Of a stretch of 64,000 nt of DNA, positions 1-10,250 are shown one piece after another. The stretch spans positions 279,268,850 to 279,332,849 of the forward strand of contig CM022303.1 in the NCBI GenBank assembly GCA_011799875.1. The letters run 5' to 3'. Source of the DNA: Thinopyrum elongatum. Lineage: Eukaryota; Streptophyta; Magnoliopsida; Poales; Poaceae. The translations under genes were made by a program, and so were the position numbers. Each line of letters starts with the position of its first letter. Within the stretch, counting starts at the first letter, position 1. A model generated the notes under the pieces. The model was not told the origin of the DNA. It saw only the letters and a list, made by a program, of their open reading frames with translations, and ran no database searches.

Positions 1-2515
1 ATGTTTCAGGACGACGAGAAGTTTGTAATTCATTCCCATTCCTTCAATGAGACCTAAACATGCACCCAATGACACATGTATGATTTTCCACCCATTTTGC
101 TTCACTGGAGCATGTGCTTGTAGTTCAAATTTGAATTATGGACTACATTAAATGCCTAGAAAACTTAATTAATATATAAAATGGCCAAACGAACCTTGAA
201 CAGTTTCAAATTTTAGCACGACACTCCTGTTATTCTATGTTGCATGTAGAAAACAAAGTTCAAGGCGAGAAGAGGCAGCGATTATCGTTTCGCCCACAAG
301 AGGGGCATGTTTCCCTACCGAAACCATGAGGGTTGCGAGAAGCTTCGATTTGTAAGAGGCTTGTAATATAGCTTGGCCCAAATTGGACAATTATTTTACC
401 ACGACATATATGTGCCATGTAGTGACACCATGCCAAGTTTCATGATTTCCTGGTGAGTTTTGGATTTACAGAGATTTAAAAACTGAGATTCGCAATGTTT
501 GTGGCCAAGCCAGGTCGCCGAGACGGTTGAATTCACTCCCATTCCTTCCATGGGACCTAAACATGCACCCCAAGGACACATGTACGTTTTTTCTAGCCAT
601 TTTGGTGCACTGGAGCATGTATTTGTAGTTCGGATTTGAATTATGGACATTAAATGCCTAGAAAACTCAACTAATGAATAAAAAAGGTCAAACGAACCCT
701 GAATAATTTCAAAGTTCAGAGTGAATATCCCGTTGTTCCATGTTGCATGTAGAAGAAAATGCAAGGCTAGAAGAGGGAGCGATTATCGTTTCACCCACAA
801 GGGGACACGTTTCCCTATCGAAACCACGAGGGTTCTTGCGACAGGCTCCGGTTTGTAAGAGGTTTGTAATAAAGCTTGGACCAAATTGGACAATGTTTTT
901 ACCATGACATATATGTGCCAATGCGTGACACCATGCCACCTTTGATGACTTTCTGGTGAGTTTTGGATTTATGGGGATTTAAAAACCGAGATTCCAAATG
1001 TTTGAGGACAAGCCAGGACGCCAGTACGGTTGTAATTCATTCCCATTCCTGGCATGGGACCTAAACATGCACCGAAGGACACATGTATAATTTTTCTAGC
1101 CATTTTGGTGAACTGGAGCATGTATTTGTAGTTCAGATTTGAATTATGGACATAAAATGTCTAGGAAACTCAATTAGTGTATAAAAGGCCAAATGAACCC
1201 TGAATAAGTTTAAATTTCAGCATGGATATCCTGTCATTCCATGTTGCTCGTAGAAGAAAATACAAGGCAAAAAGAGGCAGTGATTATCGTTTCGCCCACA
1301 AGGGGGACATGTTTCCCTATCGGAACCACGAGGCTTCTTTGAGAGAAGCTCCGGTTTGTAAGAGGTTTGTAATAAAGCTTGGACCAAATTGGACAATGTT
1401 TTTACCACGACATATATGTGCCATGACGTGACACCATGCCACCTTTGATGACTTTCTGGTGAGTTTTGGATTTATGGGGATTTAAAAACTGAGATTCCAA
1501 ATGTTTGAGGACGAGCCAAGACGCCGGTACGGTTGTAATTCATTTCCATTCCTGGCATGGGACACAAACATGCACGAAAGGACACTTGTATAATTTTTCT
1601 AGCCATTTTGGTGAACTGGAGCATGTATTTGTAGTTCAGATTTGAATTATGGACATTAAATGCCTAGGAAACTCAATTAGTGTATAAAAAGTCCAAACGA
1701 ACCCTGAATAAGTTTAAATTTCAGCACGGATATCCTGTCGTTCCATGTTGCCCGTAGAAGAAAATACAAGGCAAAAAGAGGCAGTGATTATCGTTTCGCC
1801 CACAAGGGGGACACGTTTCCCTATCGGAACCACGAGACTTCTTTGAGAGAAGCTCTGGTTTGTAAGAGGTTTGTAATAAAGCTTGGCCCAAATTGGACAA
1901 TGTTTTTACCACGACATATATGTGCCATGACATGACACCATGCCAACTTTCATGACTTTCTGGTGAGTTTTGGATTTATGGGGATTTAAAAACCGAGATT
2001 CCAAATGTTCGAGGATGAGCCAGGACGCTGGTACGGTTGTAATTCATTCCCATTCCTGGCATGGGACCTAAACATGCACCCAAGGACACATGTATAATTT
2101 TTCTAGCCATTTTGGTGAACTGGAGCATGTACTTGTAGTTCAGATTTGAATTGTGGACATTAAATGCCTAGGAAACTCAATTAGTTATAAAAAGGCCAAA
2201 CGAACCCTGAATAAGTTTAAATTTCAGCACGGATATCATGTCGTTCCATGTTGCCCGTAGAAGAAAATACAAGGCGAAAAGAGGCAGTGATTATCGTTTC
2301 GCCCACAAGGGGGACACATTTCCCTATCGGAACCACGAGGCTTCTTTGAGAGAAGCTCCGGTTTGTAAGAGGCTTGTAATAAAACTTGCGCCAAAATGGA
2401 CAAAAAAAATTCCTCGACATATATGTGCCATGTCATGACACCATGCCAAGTTTCACGATTTTTGGGTGAGTTTTGGATTTACGGGGATTTAAAAACCAAG
2501 ATTCTTCTCACGAAA
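1..2515. repeat. Tandem array, about 505-bp unit, five copies
   Basis: The landmark GTAATTCATTCCCATTCC (with variants) recurs near 20, 525, 1028, 1531 and 2035, a period of about 505 bp. Each unit also carries a CGTTTCGCCCACAAG block and a GGACATTAAATGCCTAG block in the same order. The last unit breaks off near 2515; the array may extend left of the window. Small minus-strand open frames recur once per unit and simply mirror the repeat. No transposon ends are visible. It could be a local satellite or the subterminal region of a large DNA transposon. Confidence 0.85.
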
Positions 2516-3079
2516 TGTTTTCAAATAGCACACGGTTCACTCACGAAAGCCGTGTGCCTACCAAACCGTGGCCGATGCCCCCCTCCCCCCCCCTACTTCG
2601 CGCGCTATGTGAGTCGTGCGTTCTGATTGGCCAGAACCCAAACCCCACGGATCGTACGTCTGCACCATTGGATGCTCCCAGATCGAATGGCAATCCTCAT
2701 CCCTTTCGACAGCACATGCAGTATATGGGTAAGCACTGTGCGCATGCGTCGTGCTAGCTCACGCTTCCTTCTCTACTAAGTTTTCTATATTAATGTTGTT
2801 ATATATCCAAACACGCTACCGTTTCCCGCCACTCCTCTCATCGGTTTCACGCCTCTTCTCCCAACGTTTTCCCGCTACCAGTGTCAGTGCTCATTGAAGG
2901 CTAGGCGGCGACACACCGGGCATGTAAATATCACACACAATTTCTAAAAGCACAAATGTGTGTGATAGGAGGGAGTAGGTCCCATAGGGTGACCAGCATG
3001 AAACGCCTTAAAGGCAAGGAGGCAATTCCTATCAGCAAGGGGCGGCTTCCCATCCGCTAGCCTAGTCGAATAGAATGCA
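2516..3079. other. Uncharacterised spacer after the 505-bp array
   Basis: No gene recognised. A CACACGG/CCGTGTG inverted pair (2529-2535 and 2550-2556) echoes the GTGTGCG motifs at 4.7 kb and 46.5 kb. A CT/CCG-rich stretch at 2820-2890 resembles grass promoter or 5-prime leader sequence, but no convincing open frame follows. A GGAGGGAGTA at about 2969 resembles a Stowaway MITE end, but no partner end was found. Confidence 0.4.
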
Positions 3080-3136
3080 GAAGTTAAGCATGCTCGGGCT
3101 GGAGTAGTCTAAGGATGGGTGACCTGGTGGGAAGTC
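3080..3136 (+). pseudogene. 5S rRNA-like relic (3-prime half with Pol III control region)
   Basis: The stretch matches the second half of plant 5S rRNA as I know it: a box A-like GAAGTTAAGCATGCTCGGGC at 3080-3099, then GAGTAGT, then a box C-like AGGATGGGTGACC at 3112-3124 and TGGGAAGTC. The first half of 5S rRNA is not recognisable upstream. It could be a lone 5S pseudogene, the LTR of a Cassandra-type TRIM element, or a 5S-derived SINE head. The flanks do not decide this, since no LTR pair or A-rich tail is visible. A full working 5S gene can be excluded. Confidence 0.7.
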
Positions 3137-3191
3137 GCATATCTCAAGCTTCATTTAAACGCTATGACATGATCATTATAGAGCTAAATAT

Positions 3192-3342
3192 CTCTATAGT
3201 GACCTGTCATGGCGATTATATAAACCTTGGGATCCTTGTTTTGCTAATTTGTAGACTATGTTTTTATTGGTTATTTTTTGCTCTAAAAAATTAAAGAATG
3301 ATTGACTCTATAGTGACCTGTCATGGCGATTATATAAACCTT
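3192..3342. repeat. 37-bp exact direct repeat, 114 bp apart
   Basis: The stretch beginning CTCTATAGTGACCTGTCATG and running to ATATAAACCTT occurs at 3192-3228 and again at 3306-3342. The first copy leads into CTTGGGATCC and the second into TTTCAGGTCGCATGC, the start of the next repeat family. Confidence 0.8.
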
Positions 3343-4740
3343 TTTCAGGTCGCATGCAGGGTATAGGGGGGCGGGTGTTCTGATCGAGCATGTCTCCCTT
3401 GTGCGGTTTATAGATGCCGCACATATCTGTGGGCTCCTCGAGGTATATATATTATCCTTGACCGATAACGAGGGGGGCCCACACAATCTATCCCTTTGAC
3501 CCAACAACGAGAAGGGTTTGACCATGATGGTTTCCTATTGCTATGTGTGCCATGTTAGACCAAATAAAGTTTGAGCGCATGCGTTGGACGACACCCCCCC
3601 GGCCGCTGCCTCGAAGTTGGGAAACCGACATCGTACGTATTGAACCAGGCTTGGGGTCTGGTACGGTGTTTGGTTTGTAATATAGTTGGTAGCCCATTGA
3701 AGTTGTGCATTCGGGATTTAAACACATCACACACCACCGTACCCATACATATTTTCGGGCCGCATGCAGTGTATACGGGGTCTTCTGATCGACCACGTCT
3801 CCCTTGTGCGGTTTTTTGTGATGACACGCATATCTGTGGGCTCCCCGAGTGTATATATATCATCCCTTTGACCGATAACGAGGGGTATGTGTTGGCCATG
3901 AATGGATTCCTCCTAGTTCGTGTTAGGGCCGGTCACCGTCACATGTCGTTCAACCAAAGCTCGAGCTCATGCGTTGTTAGGATTCCCTCCCACATGCTCG
4001 GATTGCTGGGTTCGACCTACACCGTACCCTGCGTATCTCGTCCTTAACTACCTGGCCTTCATGGTTGTTGTCTGTATCGAGAGTTAGGCACCACATCTAA
4101 ATTGTACATTATTCTATATTGAAAACACACATCACCCCTTCCAACGTACATCATTTTGGGCCGCATGCAAGAGGTGCTAGTTTTGTGGTCCCTCTCGTGC
4201 GATTTTTTATGATGGTTCAATCTATTGGCCCAAGTGGTTTATCGACAACAACAGTTGTCGTTTGACCAAACGATAGATTCACTGGTCTGTCTTATGGTAG
4301 GTCATGGCAACATGCATGTATGACCAAAGTATAATTACGTGCATCCGCCCCGCTGACACAAAGTGGGAGGTGGGTCAAGCATCCTAGCTTGCTACGACAT
4401 TATGTCATTATATATATATCCAAGGGTGCTTTCGGGTTTGCGAGGCAGGTGCCACCAAAGTTGTGCATTGTGTATTTAAAGTTTTAAACATCACACCCTA
4501 TATTCTTACATATATTTGGCCACTTCCAGGTGGTTCTTGACTTCTGGCCCCTCTCATCGATCTTCGATGACGCGCCCAACCATGGGCCCGCATGGTCAAA
4601 GTTGTGTATTGGAATTTTGAACATCACAGACTACCCTTTTCACTCATATATATTTGGGACATATGCTGGTGTGGCTGTCTTTTGACCCTCTCTAACATTT
4701 TGTTTGCTACAAAGACTCTGATGACGCTCAATGGACACGG
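3343..4740. repeat. Degenerate tandem repeat, about 400 bp, three to four units
   Basis: The series GCCGCATGCAG, TCTCCCTTGTGCGGTTT, ATATCTGTGGGCTCC, TTGACCGATAACGAGG appears at 3350-3475 and 3757-3885. Weaker versions follow from 4158 and 4520. Before each lies a block of the type AAGTTGTGCATT...ACATCACAC (3702, 4099, 4459, 4598). Open frames here are not conserved between units, so I do not call genes. Confidence 0.7.
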
Positions 4741-4744
4741 GTAT

Positions 4745-5030
4745 AATGTCTTAACCGTGTGCGATGCAAGTACGCTGTGAATCACCATGACTGTGCAAGC
4801 GCGAGCAAAGGTGGAGGTACTGGCTCAACCGTGTGCGATGCAAGTGCGCTGTAAAATCACCATGACTGCGCAAGCGCGAGCAAAGGTGGAGGTACTGGCT
4901 TAACCGTGTGCGATGCAAGTGCGCTGTAAAATCACCACCTACGCAAGCTAAAGGCGGGTAGTTTATTTAGATCAAATTCCACATCTGCGTCTGAAAATTA
5001 GGACGAACCGTGTGCGATAGACCAGCTAGC
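4745..5030. repeat. 82-bp tandem repeat carrying AACCGTGTGCGATG
   Basis: AACCGTGTGCGATGCAAG occurs at about 4749, 4831 and 4913, with near-identical intervening sequence (CTGTAAAATCACCATGACTG, AAAGGTGGAGGTACTGGCT). A fourth, isolated AACCGTGTGCGATAG lies at about 5007. The same core recurs, often inverted, at 46.4-47.0 kb beyond the second B3-like copy. Short repeated motifs on both sides of genes are typical of the subterminal zones of large DNA transposons such as CACTA elements, but I cannot see CACTA ends. Confidence 0.75.
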
Positions 5031-5514
5031 TAGAAATCTAAAAACAAACTACCTGCCTTGAGCATTGCAAAAATCGGCGGTTCCGCCGCTTTTCCTTATT
5101 ATCATACACGCATATTCTTATTCGACCGTGCGTGATCTTGGGTACTCCCGCCCCGCATCAATTCCTTTACCCAAATTTTAGTAGCCGCCATACTTCAACC
5201 ATCGCCCACACTCCTCCAGCACCGACCTTATAGTAAATTTGCAGTAGCCGAGGCATTTGAACCGTCGCCCTCTCTCGTCCACCACCATCTCCACCCACCA
5301 TTACTAGAATTTTCAGTAGCCACGGTGTATCCTCAAACACCACCACCCCCCTCCACAGTCCCCCCCCACCCGGTCCCCTCCCCCCTCGAACCCTAGCTCA
5401 CCGCCGCCGCCGCCACCAACCCCTGCCGGTCTGCCCATTCCTCCTAGCTTAGATAATAAAGTTCAAGTTACCCAGCGATTCCCATACCGTCGCCCCACTC
5501 CCCTGAGTTTTTAG
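5031..5514 (+). promoter_or_regulatory. Presumed 5-prime region of B3-like gene 1
   Basis: C-rich, with CCGCCGCCGCC and CCACCACC runs as in grass 5-prime leaders. ATTTTCAGTAG followed by a C-rich segment is shared with 42,630-42,740 upstream of the second copy, so the duplication includes upstream DNA. No clear TATA box was identified. Confidence 0.4.
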
Positions 5515-6084
5515 ATGAGGCCTGCGGTGTTCCTCCCTGCCAGATCCACATCCCCTGCTCCAGAATGTCACAGCCTAAGCTCTACCACGTATCCCGGGGA
5601 GCCCGACGAGCGTTCGGCCAAGAAGAGGTTTATCATGGCCTCTCCGGCGGACGTTGGCGAGGTGGCCGCCATTCACCCCGACCTGTCGATCCAGGAGCAA
5701 CACATCGTCGTGGAAGCCGGTGAAGACGTTGACTACGTTGCCATGCCGAAGGCTTCATGTCAGCGGGCTAGCGTATTACTGTATCTCGGGAAAGCTGGCT
5801 ACGACATGAAGCTCGTCGACAGCGACGGCTTCACGCGGGCCATGTCACAGGTTAAGTGGTCCATCCCCAACCCCTCTGGTTCAACCACCGTCGATCTCTT
5901 CGACGGCCCTGCCGCTGATCTCCTCTGCCAAGCGGTCAAGGATTTGCGATCCTTGTACGCCATCGAGCCCATTTTGTCATTTCTAAAGGACACGTTCTAC
6001 GGCGGTGGCTTGGGATCCTCAATTGCCAAGTCAGATCTCATCGACCACGACCACGAGGAGGGCACCCACAATGGTTCTTCCTAG
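5515..6084 (+). CDS. First exon of B3-like gene 1 (uncharacterised N-terminal part)
   Basis: An open frame of 189 codons with GC-rich, codon-like composition that contrasts with the AT-rich introns around it. An alternative start is the ATG in ...KKRFIMASPAD, about residue 41. I recognise no domain. The segment GFTRAMSQVKWSIPNPSG, about residues 105-122, resembles DLGRALAQMKCPSNYPSG in the repeated exon of the second copy, which supports real coding. How it splices to the downstream exons at 7149 is not settled: the frame closes with TAG at 6082-6084, so the true donor probably lies before that. Function unknown; it may be the N-terminal part of a B3-like nuclear protein. Confidence 0.5.
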   Translation: MRPAVFLPARSTSPAPECHSLSSTTYPGEPDERSAKKRFIMASPADVGEVAAIHPDLSIQEQHIVVEAGEDVDYVAMPKASCQRASVLLYLGKAGYDMKLVDSDGFTRAMSQVKWSIPNPSGSTTVDLFDGPAADLLCQAVKDLRSLYAIEPILSFLKDTFYGGGLGSSIAKSDLIDHDHEEGTHNGSS

Positions 6085-7148
6085 GTGAAACAGCCCATCT
6101 GTGACATCAGAGAGCGCACCATGGGTCTGTGCTCTTCCCACTGGAAGGATCCCGTCCATGACATGTGAGGCAACATCCTATCTGCAAATCTTACCTTTTC
6201 TAGCTTGCCAACCCGTACCCTTTGTTGTAGTAGGATTTGCCGTGCAGTGCTTTAACTATGCCATTTTTAATTATTTCAGTTATGCAAAAATGTATTGTTC
6301 AATAGGGCTATGTGATGTTTAAGTATGAATTGTCCACTTCAGTTTCATGAATGGCTATATTTGGTTGTTTATAGTGAGTAGATGCCTTGTTTATCTATAT
6401 TTGGTTGTTAGGTTGGTTGCAGTGAGCATTTTTCTAGTTATCGAGCAGATGCCTTGTTTATATGTATTTGGTTCTTAGGTTGGTTGCAGTGAGCATTTGT
6501 CCAGTTATCAAGCAGATGCCTTGTTTATCTGTATTTGGTTGTTAGGTTGGTTGCAGTGAGCATTTGTCCAGTTTTCAAGCAGATGCCTTGTTTATCTGTA
6601 TTTGCTTGTCAGGTTGGTTGCAGTGAGCATTTGTCCAGTTTTCAAGCATATGCCATGTTTATCTGTATTTGCTTGTTAGGTTGGTTGCAGTGAGACTCTG
6701 TCCAGTTTTTAATGGCTATATTTGGTTGTTATACTGATCATTTATGCCTTGTTTATTTCAGTCATTCACAATGTGATGTTCATTATGTGCAAGTCGGAAC
6801 TGTGCTGCTCGACTGCATCAATAGCAGTTTCAACGGCTATATTTGGTTCCAATTATGCCTGGTGTAGTTAACACATGCCCTTTATTTCAGCTTTACACAT
6901 TTATCTAGTGTGATGTTTAAGCATTACCTATGTTCTATTCATTTTCAACAATACCAGTTTGAATTGCAATATTTGATGGCTGTTAAGCCTGTTGTCTGTA
7001 ACATTGCCTTCCATTTTATATCTGCTTTAACAGCATGCTGAAACCAACACATTCAAGCTATCATTTGGAGATGATGTTGTTTACCTTTGCTATATTTGTT
7101 TGGTGTTAAGGTTGCTGTACTTATCATGCCTTTCAACTACTTATGCAG
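6085..7148 (+). other. Probable long intron of B3-like gene 1
   Basis: AT-rich sequence between the first exon and a 35-bp exon. It contains a 67-bp minisatellite. Phrases such as GGTTGTCTGTAGTTAA and GCCTTGTTTATTTCAG have relatives in the introns of the second copy (for example 43,297-43,340), showing that introns as well as exons are shared. Confidence 0.5.
6385..6715. repeat. 67-bp intronic minisatellite, five copies
   Basis: GGTTGGTTGCAGTGAGCAT recurs at about 6411, 6478, 6545, 6612 and 6679, interleaved with GCAGATGCCTTGTTTAT. The spacing is a steady 67 bp and the units differ by a few substitutions. Confidence 0.9.
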
Positions 7149-7818
7149 GACAACAACGGGAGTGGCCACCATTTTCCGCCGAGGTTAGTTTCATCCCTCG
7201 GCTTATACTCCCCCCGTCGTTCCATAATGTAGTGCATATAGATCCAGGCCTGGACACTTGTTAGCTTCTAATATTGACTTGTTTCTTGTAGGTACATATT
7301 CCCTTGGCAAGGATCCACGCATCGACCCTTTTTGCGTATGGGGCAATGAGATATTCATGAACAAGCATCAAGTGAGGAAACTGATAAGGATTATTAGCAA
7401 AAAGATACGAATGGTGGCAAGCAAATTATTTGTTTATGCTCTATCCAGCACAACAGTGAGCTATAGGATGGTAACTACAAACTCTGCAGCCTTCTCTTTT
7501 TACTGCCCATAATGAGTTGTTAGACAACAATGTCTGAATCTTTTTCGTTTGCAGTGGTTCCCGAAGCAGTTCACTCAAGATTACCTCGCAAAGTACATGA
7601 TTGGTGGACACACAATGAAGGTTAAAGTATTTCATCCAGACTACAATGAGCATCGAGAAGTCCTAATGAAGACAGTGAAGGATGGATGGGCAGCCATCAA
7701 AAGGGGTTGGCCTAGAGTCGCGCGCGCATTACGCATGGAGGAGGGCACAATATGGGCATTCCGCTTCACCTTCTCCAGCAACCAGAATGTCTTTCGCCTC
7801 TCTCTTTACAGTCTTTAG
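7149..7818 (+). CDS. B3-like DNA-binding domain gene 1, 3-prime exons
   Basis: Three exons fit consensus splice sites and join in frame: 7149-7183 (35 bp, between GCAG and GTTAG), 7292-7470 and 7555-7818 (after GCAG, stop at 7816-7818). The last two encode a segment with the B3 pattern: beta strands around KLFVYALSSTTVSYRM, then WFPKQFTQDYLAKYM, then VKVFHPDYNEHREVLM, then the GWAAIKRGWPRVARALRMEEGTIWAFRF stretch. The last matches the B3 feature of a helix before a Gly-x-hydrophobic turn and an FRF strand. B3 domains bind DNA in plant regulators (ARF, REM, ABI3 groups); here the function is inferred from pattern only. This copy is open throughout, unlike the second copy at 42.8-46.2 kb. It may be a host gene fragment, a transposon-carried gene or a transposon-encoded DNA-binding protein. 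Confidence 0.65.
7208..7244. mobile_element. Stowaway-type MITE remnant in intron
   Basis: CTCCCCCCGTCGTTCCATAA directly follows a TA (7206-7207) and continues ATGTAGTGCATATAGATC, the look of a Stowaway terminus of the CTCCCTCCG...CATAATGTAG type. Only about 37 bp remain and no right end is visible. It sits at the same intronic TA that carries a different, complete MITE in the second copy (45,194). Confidence 0.55.
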
Positions 7819-7984
7819 TACAACTGTGGTTCATCATTCTTTACTTGGTGCTTCTGTAGTTCTTCAGTATATGTCATGGTTTTGTCACCGGGTCAACTCC
7901 TCCTCCTGTCTTTCTTCACCAAAATATATGAGACCTGGTTTACTCATAATTGAGAATTTGAAGGCATACCTTCCTTATCTCCAT
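7819..7984. other. 3-prime flank of B3-like gene 1 and entry into unclassified repeat
   Basis: TGTGGTTCATCAT...CTTGGTGCTTCTGTAGTT still resembles the sequence after the second copy stop (46,207-46,260). Similarity stops near 7870, which I take as the left edge of a later insertion. Confidence 0.4.
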
Positions 7985-8520
7985 ATTACCTGTAGCCCCC
8001 AAGTCTTAAGAGGGGAACGTAGTGATAGCTTTAAGACTTACTTCAATATAAATATTGCAACTCTAGAGAAATCCAGATTGTTCGTCTGAGTCACCAGTCA
8101 TAAGTTGAATGTTCCACATATGTAGCCCCCAAGTACCGGGTTGTCTTGCCTGCAGCAACCTGGGACTTGTAATTGTCTTATGCTCATAAAACTTCAGCCA
8201 GTGTAGCCCCCAAGGGCCGGATCATTATGCAATAATGAGTAGGGACTTTTTATAGATTTGATCATATAGACTTTAAGGAGCAATGTGTAGCCCCCAAGGG
8301 CTGGCTCAGTAAGACAATACTGGGCTGGGACTTAGAAAAAGATAGAAGGTCGGCTCATCTTCCTGAGACAACCCGGTGATTTGAATAATGTGATGACTTG
8401 AAAAACAACTTGCATTAGCTCCCAAGTGACATGGTGCATGCTTGCAGCGACATGGGACTTGCATACTTGATATAATCATGATTTGAATAATGTAGCCCCG
8501 AAGTGCCGGGTCGTATGCCT
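7985..8520. repeat. Irregular TGTAGCCCCCAAG repeat block
   Basis: TGTAGCCCCCAAG or a close variant starts at about 7992, 8121, 8202, 8287 and 8492, with a weaker form near 8419 and a distant one near 10,670 (TGTAGCCCCCGAG). Several are followed by CCGGGT...CCTGCAGCAAC...GGGACTT. Spacing is 80-130 bp. No open frame is conserved. The sequence type is common in Triticeae LTR-retrotransposon non-coding DNA, but I cannot name the family. Confidence 0.65.
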
Positions 8521-8680
8521 GCAGCAACTCGGGAGTATTCCTTCCATTGTAGAATAAATCATATCCACTGTCTGGATGATGTTGCTGAATGCCTTGCATA
8601 TCAATATTGAACCATGCTCTCTGTTGTGAACTGGTATTCTTGGATGAAGAAATAATAGCCATTGCTTTGAAGCGGCTTTG

Positions 8681-8939
8681 AAAACCTCAATCATAATACA
8701 GGTTATTGATAACCATAATAAAAATCCAGCCATGTTGGCTATTAAAGATTTGAATAATATAACCCGGTTGGAAAACTTCAATCATTCAATACTGGTTATG
8801 ACAACCATAATGAAAAATCCAGCCATATTTGGCTATTAAAGATTTGAATAATATAATCCAGTATGAAAACCTCAATCATTCAATACTGGTTATGACAACC
8901 ATAATGAAAAATCCAGCCATGTTTGGCTATAATCTGGTA
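8681..8939. repeat. About 90-bp tandem repeat, three copies
   Basis: GAAAACCTCAATCAT...ACTGGTTATGACAACCATAATGAAAAATCCAGCCATG...TTGGCTATTAAAGATTTGAATAATATAA starts at about 8681, 8771 and 8864; the third copy is shortened. Confidence 0.8.
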
Positions 8940-9194
8940 TGAAAACAATCACAAGATCTTGTCTGTTGATAAGTAAATCTAGAGTTAAATACTCAGTGGC
9001 TCTTGGCCGATGGCGACTTAATGCGCATTCATTGTAATCCAGGATTTTTGTAACCCGGCGGCTTATAACCATTGTAAAAATCAAGAACTGGTAACCCTTT
9101 TGAAACACCAATTTTAATCTTTGATGATGGGCTTGAACTTAATCATTTATGTAAGCCATAGCTCTGCATGTCCTGCACAAAGTTTAAACAACAT

Positions 9195-9510
9195 ATGCCC
9201 TGGTGACTTAACGTCAAAAGCCAGGGCGGGTAACAACCCAAACATAATATAGTCTTATGCAATTATGGAAAAGACTAGAATTAAGGCCATCGAAGCCAAA
9301 ATATACTGGCGACTTAAAGTCAAAAGCCAGGGCGGGTTATCAAACCTCGCATATTCGTATAACAATTAAAAACATACCTGTAAAATTGGCTCATACTGCC
9401 GGCTTATCCAGTGAGGGTGACAACCCAAAGATTTGTAAGTGCATGATCCCAATTACGCAAACCAAAGCATGTTGGCGACTTAAAGTCTATAGCCATGGCG
9501 GGTTATAAAA
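9195..9510. repeat. Dispersed GACTTAAAGTCAAAAGCC repeat, three copies
   Basis: GGCGACTTAAAGTC followed by AAAGCCAGGGCGGGTTA occurs near 9203 (variant), 9306 and 9475, separated by 100-170 bp. GACTTAAAGTC is itself nearly palindromic. Confidence 0.7.
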
Positions 9511-9733
9511 CCCAAAATGCTCAAATATGAGTCATATAATCAGGGCTGCATGACCCGGATTGTCAAAAAATGCACCTAGAAAAAATCTTGAAGAAACACA
9601 AAATCAAAAAGAGTCAAAAAGACAGTCAAATACTTTCAAATAATAGTCTGGCCGACTCACAAAGGTACGGCCAGGTAAATTGGCTAACAAAACCATGCGC
9701 TTTCAATGGCCGCACAGCCTTTGGTACTTAGAC

Positions 9734-10250
9734 CACATGATTGCTTTAAAGGCAGCAACAGTCGTTTGGCACTCAGGCCACATGATTGCTTTGAAGGTAG
9801 CAATAGCCAATTGGTACTTAGACCACATGATTGCTTTAAAGGCAGCAACAGCCAATTGGTACTTAGACCACATGATTGCTTTCAAAAGGCAGCAACAACT
9901 GTTTTGGCACTCAGGCCCACATGATTGCTTTCAAAAGGCAGCAACAGCCGTTTTGGCACTCAGGCCCACATGCTTGCTTTCAAAAGGCAGCAACAACCGT
10001 TTTGGCACTCAGGCCCACATGATTGCTTTCAAAAGGCAGCAACAACCATTTTGGCACTCAGGCCCACATGATTGCTTTCAAAAGGCAACAACAGCCGTTT
10101 TGGCACTCAGGCCCACATGATTGCTTTCAAAAGGCAGCAACAGCCGTTTTGGCACTCAGGCCCACATGATTGCTTTCAAAAGGCAACAACAGTCATTTTG
10201 GCACTCAGGCCCACATGATTGCTTCAAAAGGCAGCAACAGCCATTTTAAG
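9734..10250. repeat. 45-49 bp minisatellite, about eleven copies
   Basis: CACATGATTGCTTTCAAAAG, GCAGCAACAGCCGTTTTGGC and ACTCAGGCC make a 49-bp unit. Starts lie near 9734, 9780, 9825, 9871, 9920, 9968, 10018, 10067, 10116, 10165 and 10212. The first units lack a few bases (TTTAAAGG for TTTCAAAAGG; TACTTAGACC for CACTCAGGCC), so two sub-variants are spatially sorted. It is open in several frames because of its unit length; the repetitive peptides are not taken as real. Confidence 0.9.

Noticed and set aside
1217..2436. Repeated small minus-strand frames in the 505-bp array
   Set aside because: They recur because the unit recurs; lengths and frames differ between units.
9680..10120. Repetitive peptide frame with HMIAL/HDCFQKAAT units
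   Set aside because: A consequence of a minisatellite whose length keeps some frames open; no start context or domain.
9734..10250. Regular 45-49 bp repeats resembling a CRISPR array
   Set aside because: Repeats are contiguous without unique spacers, and the context is a plant genome. It is a minisatellite.
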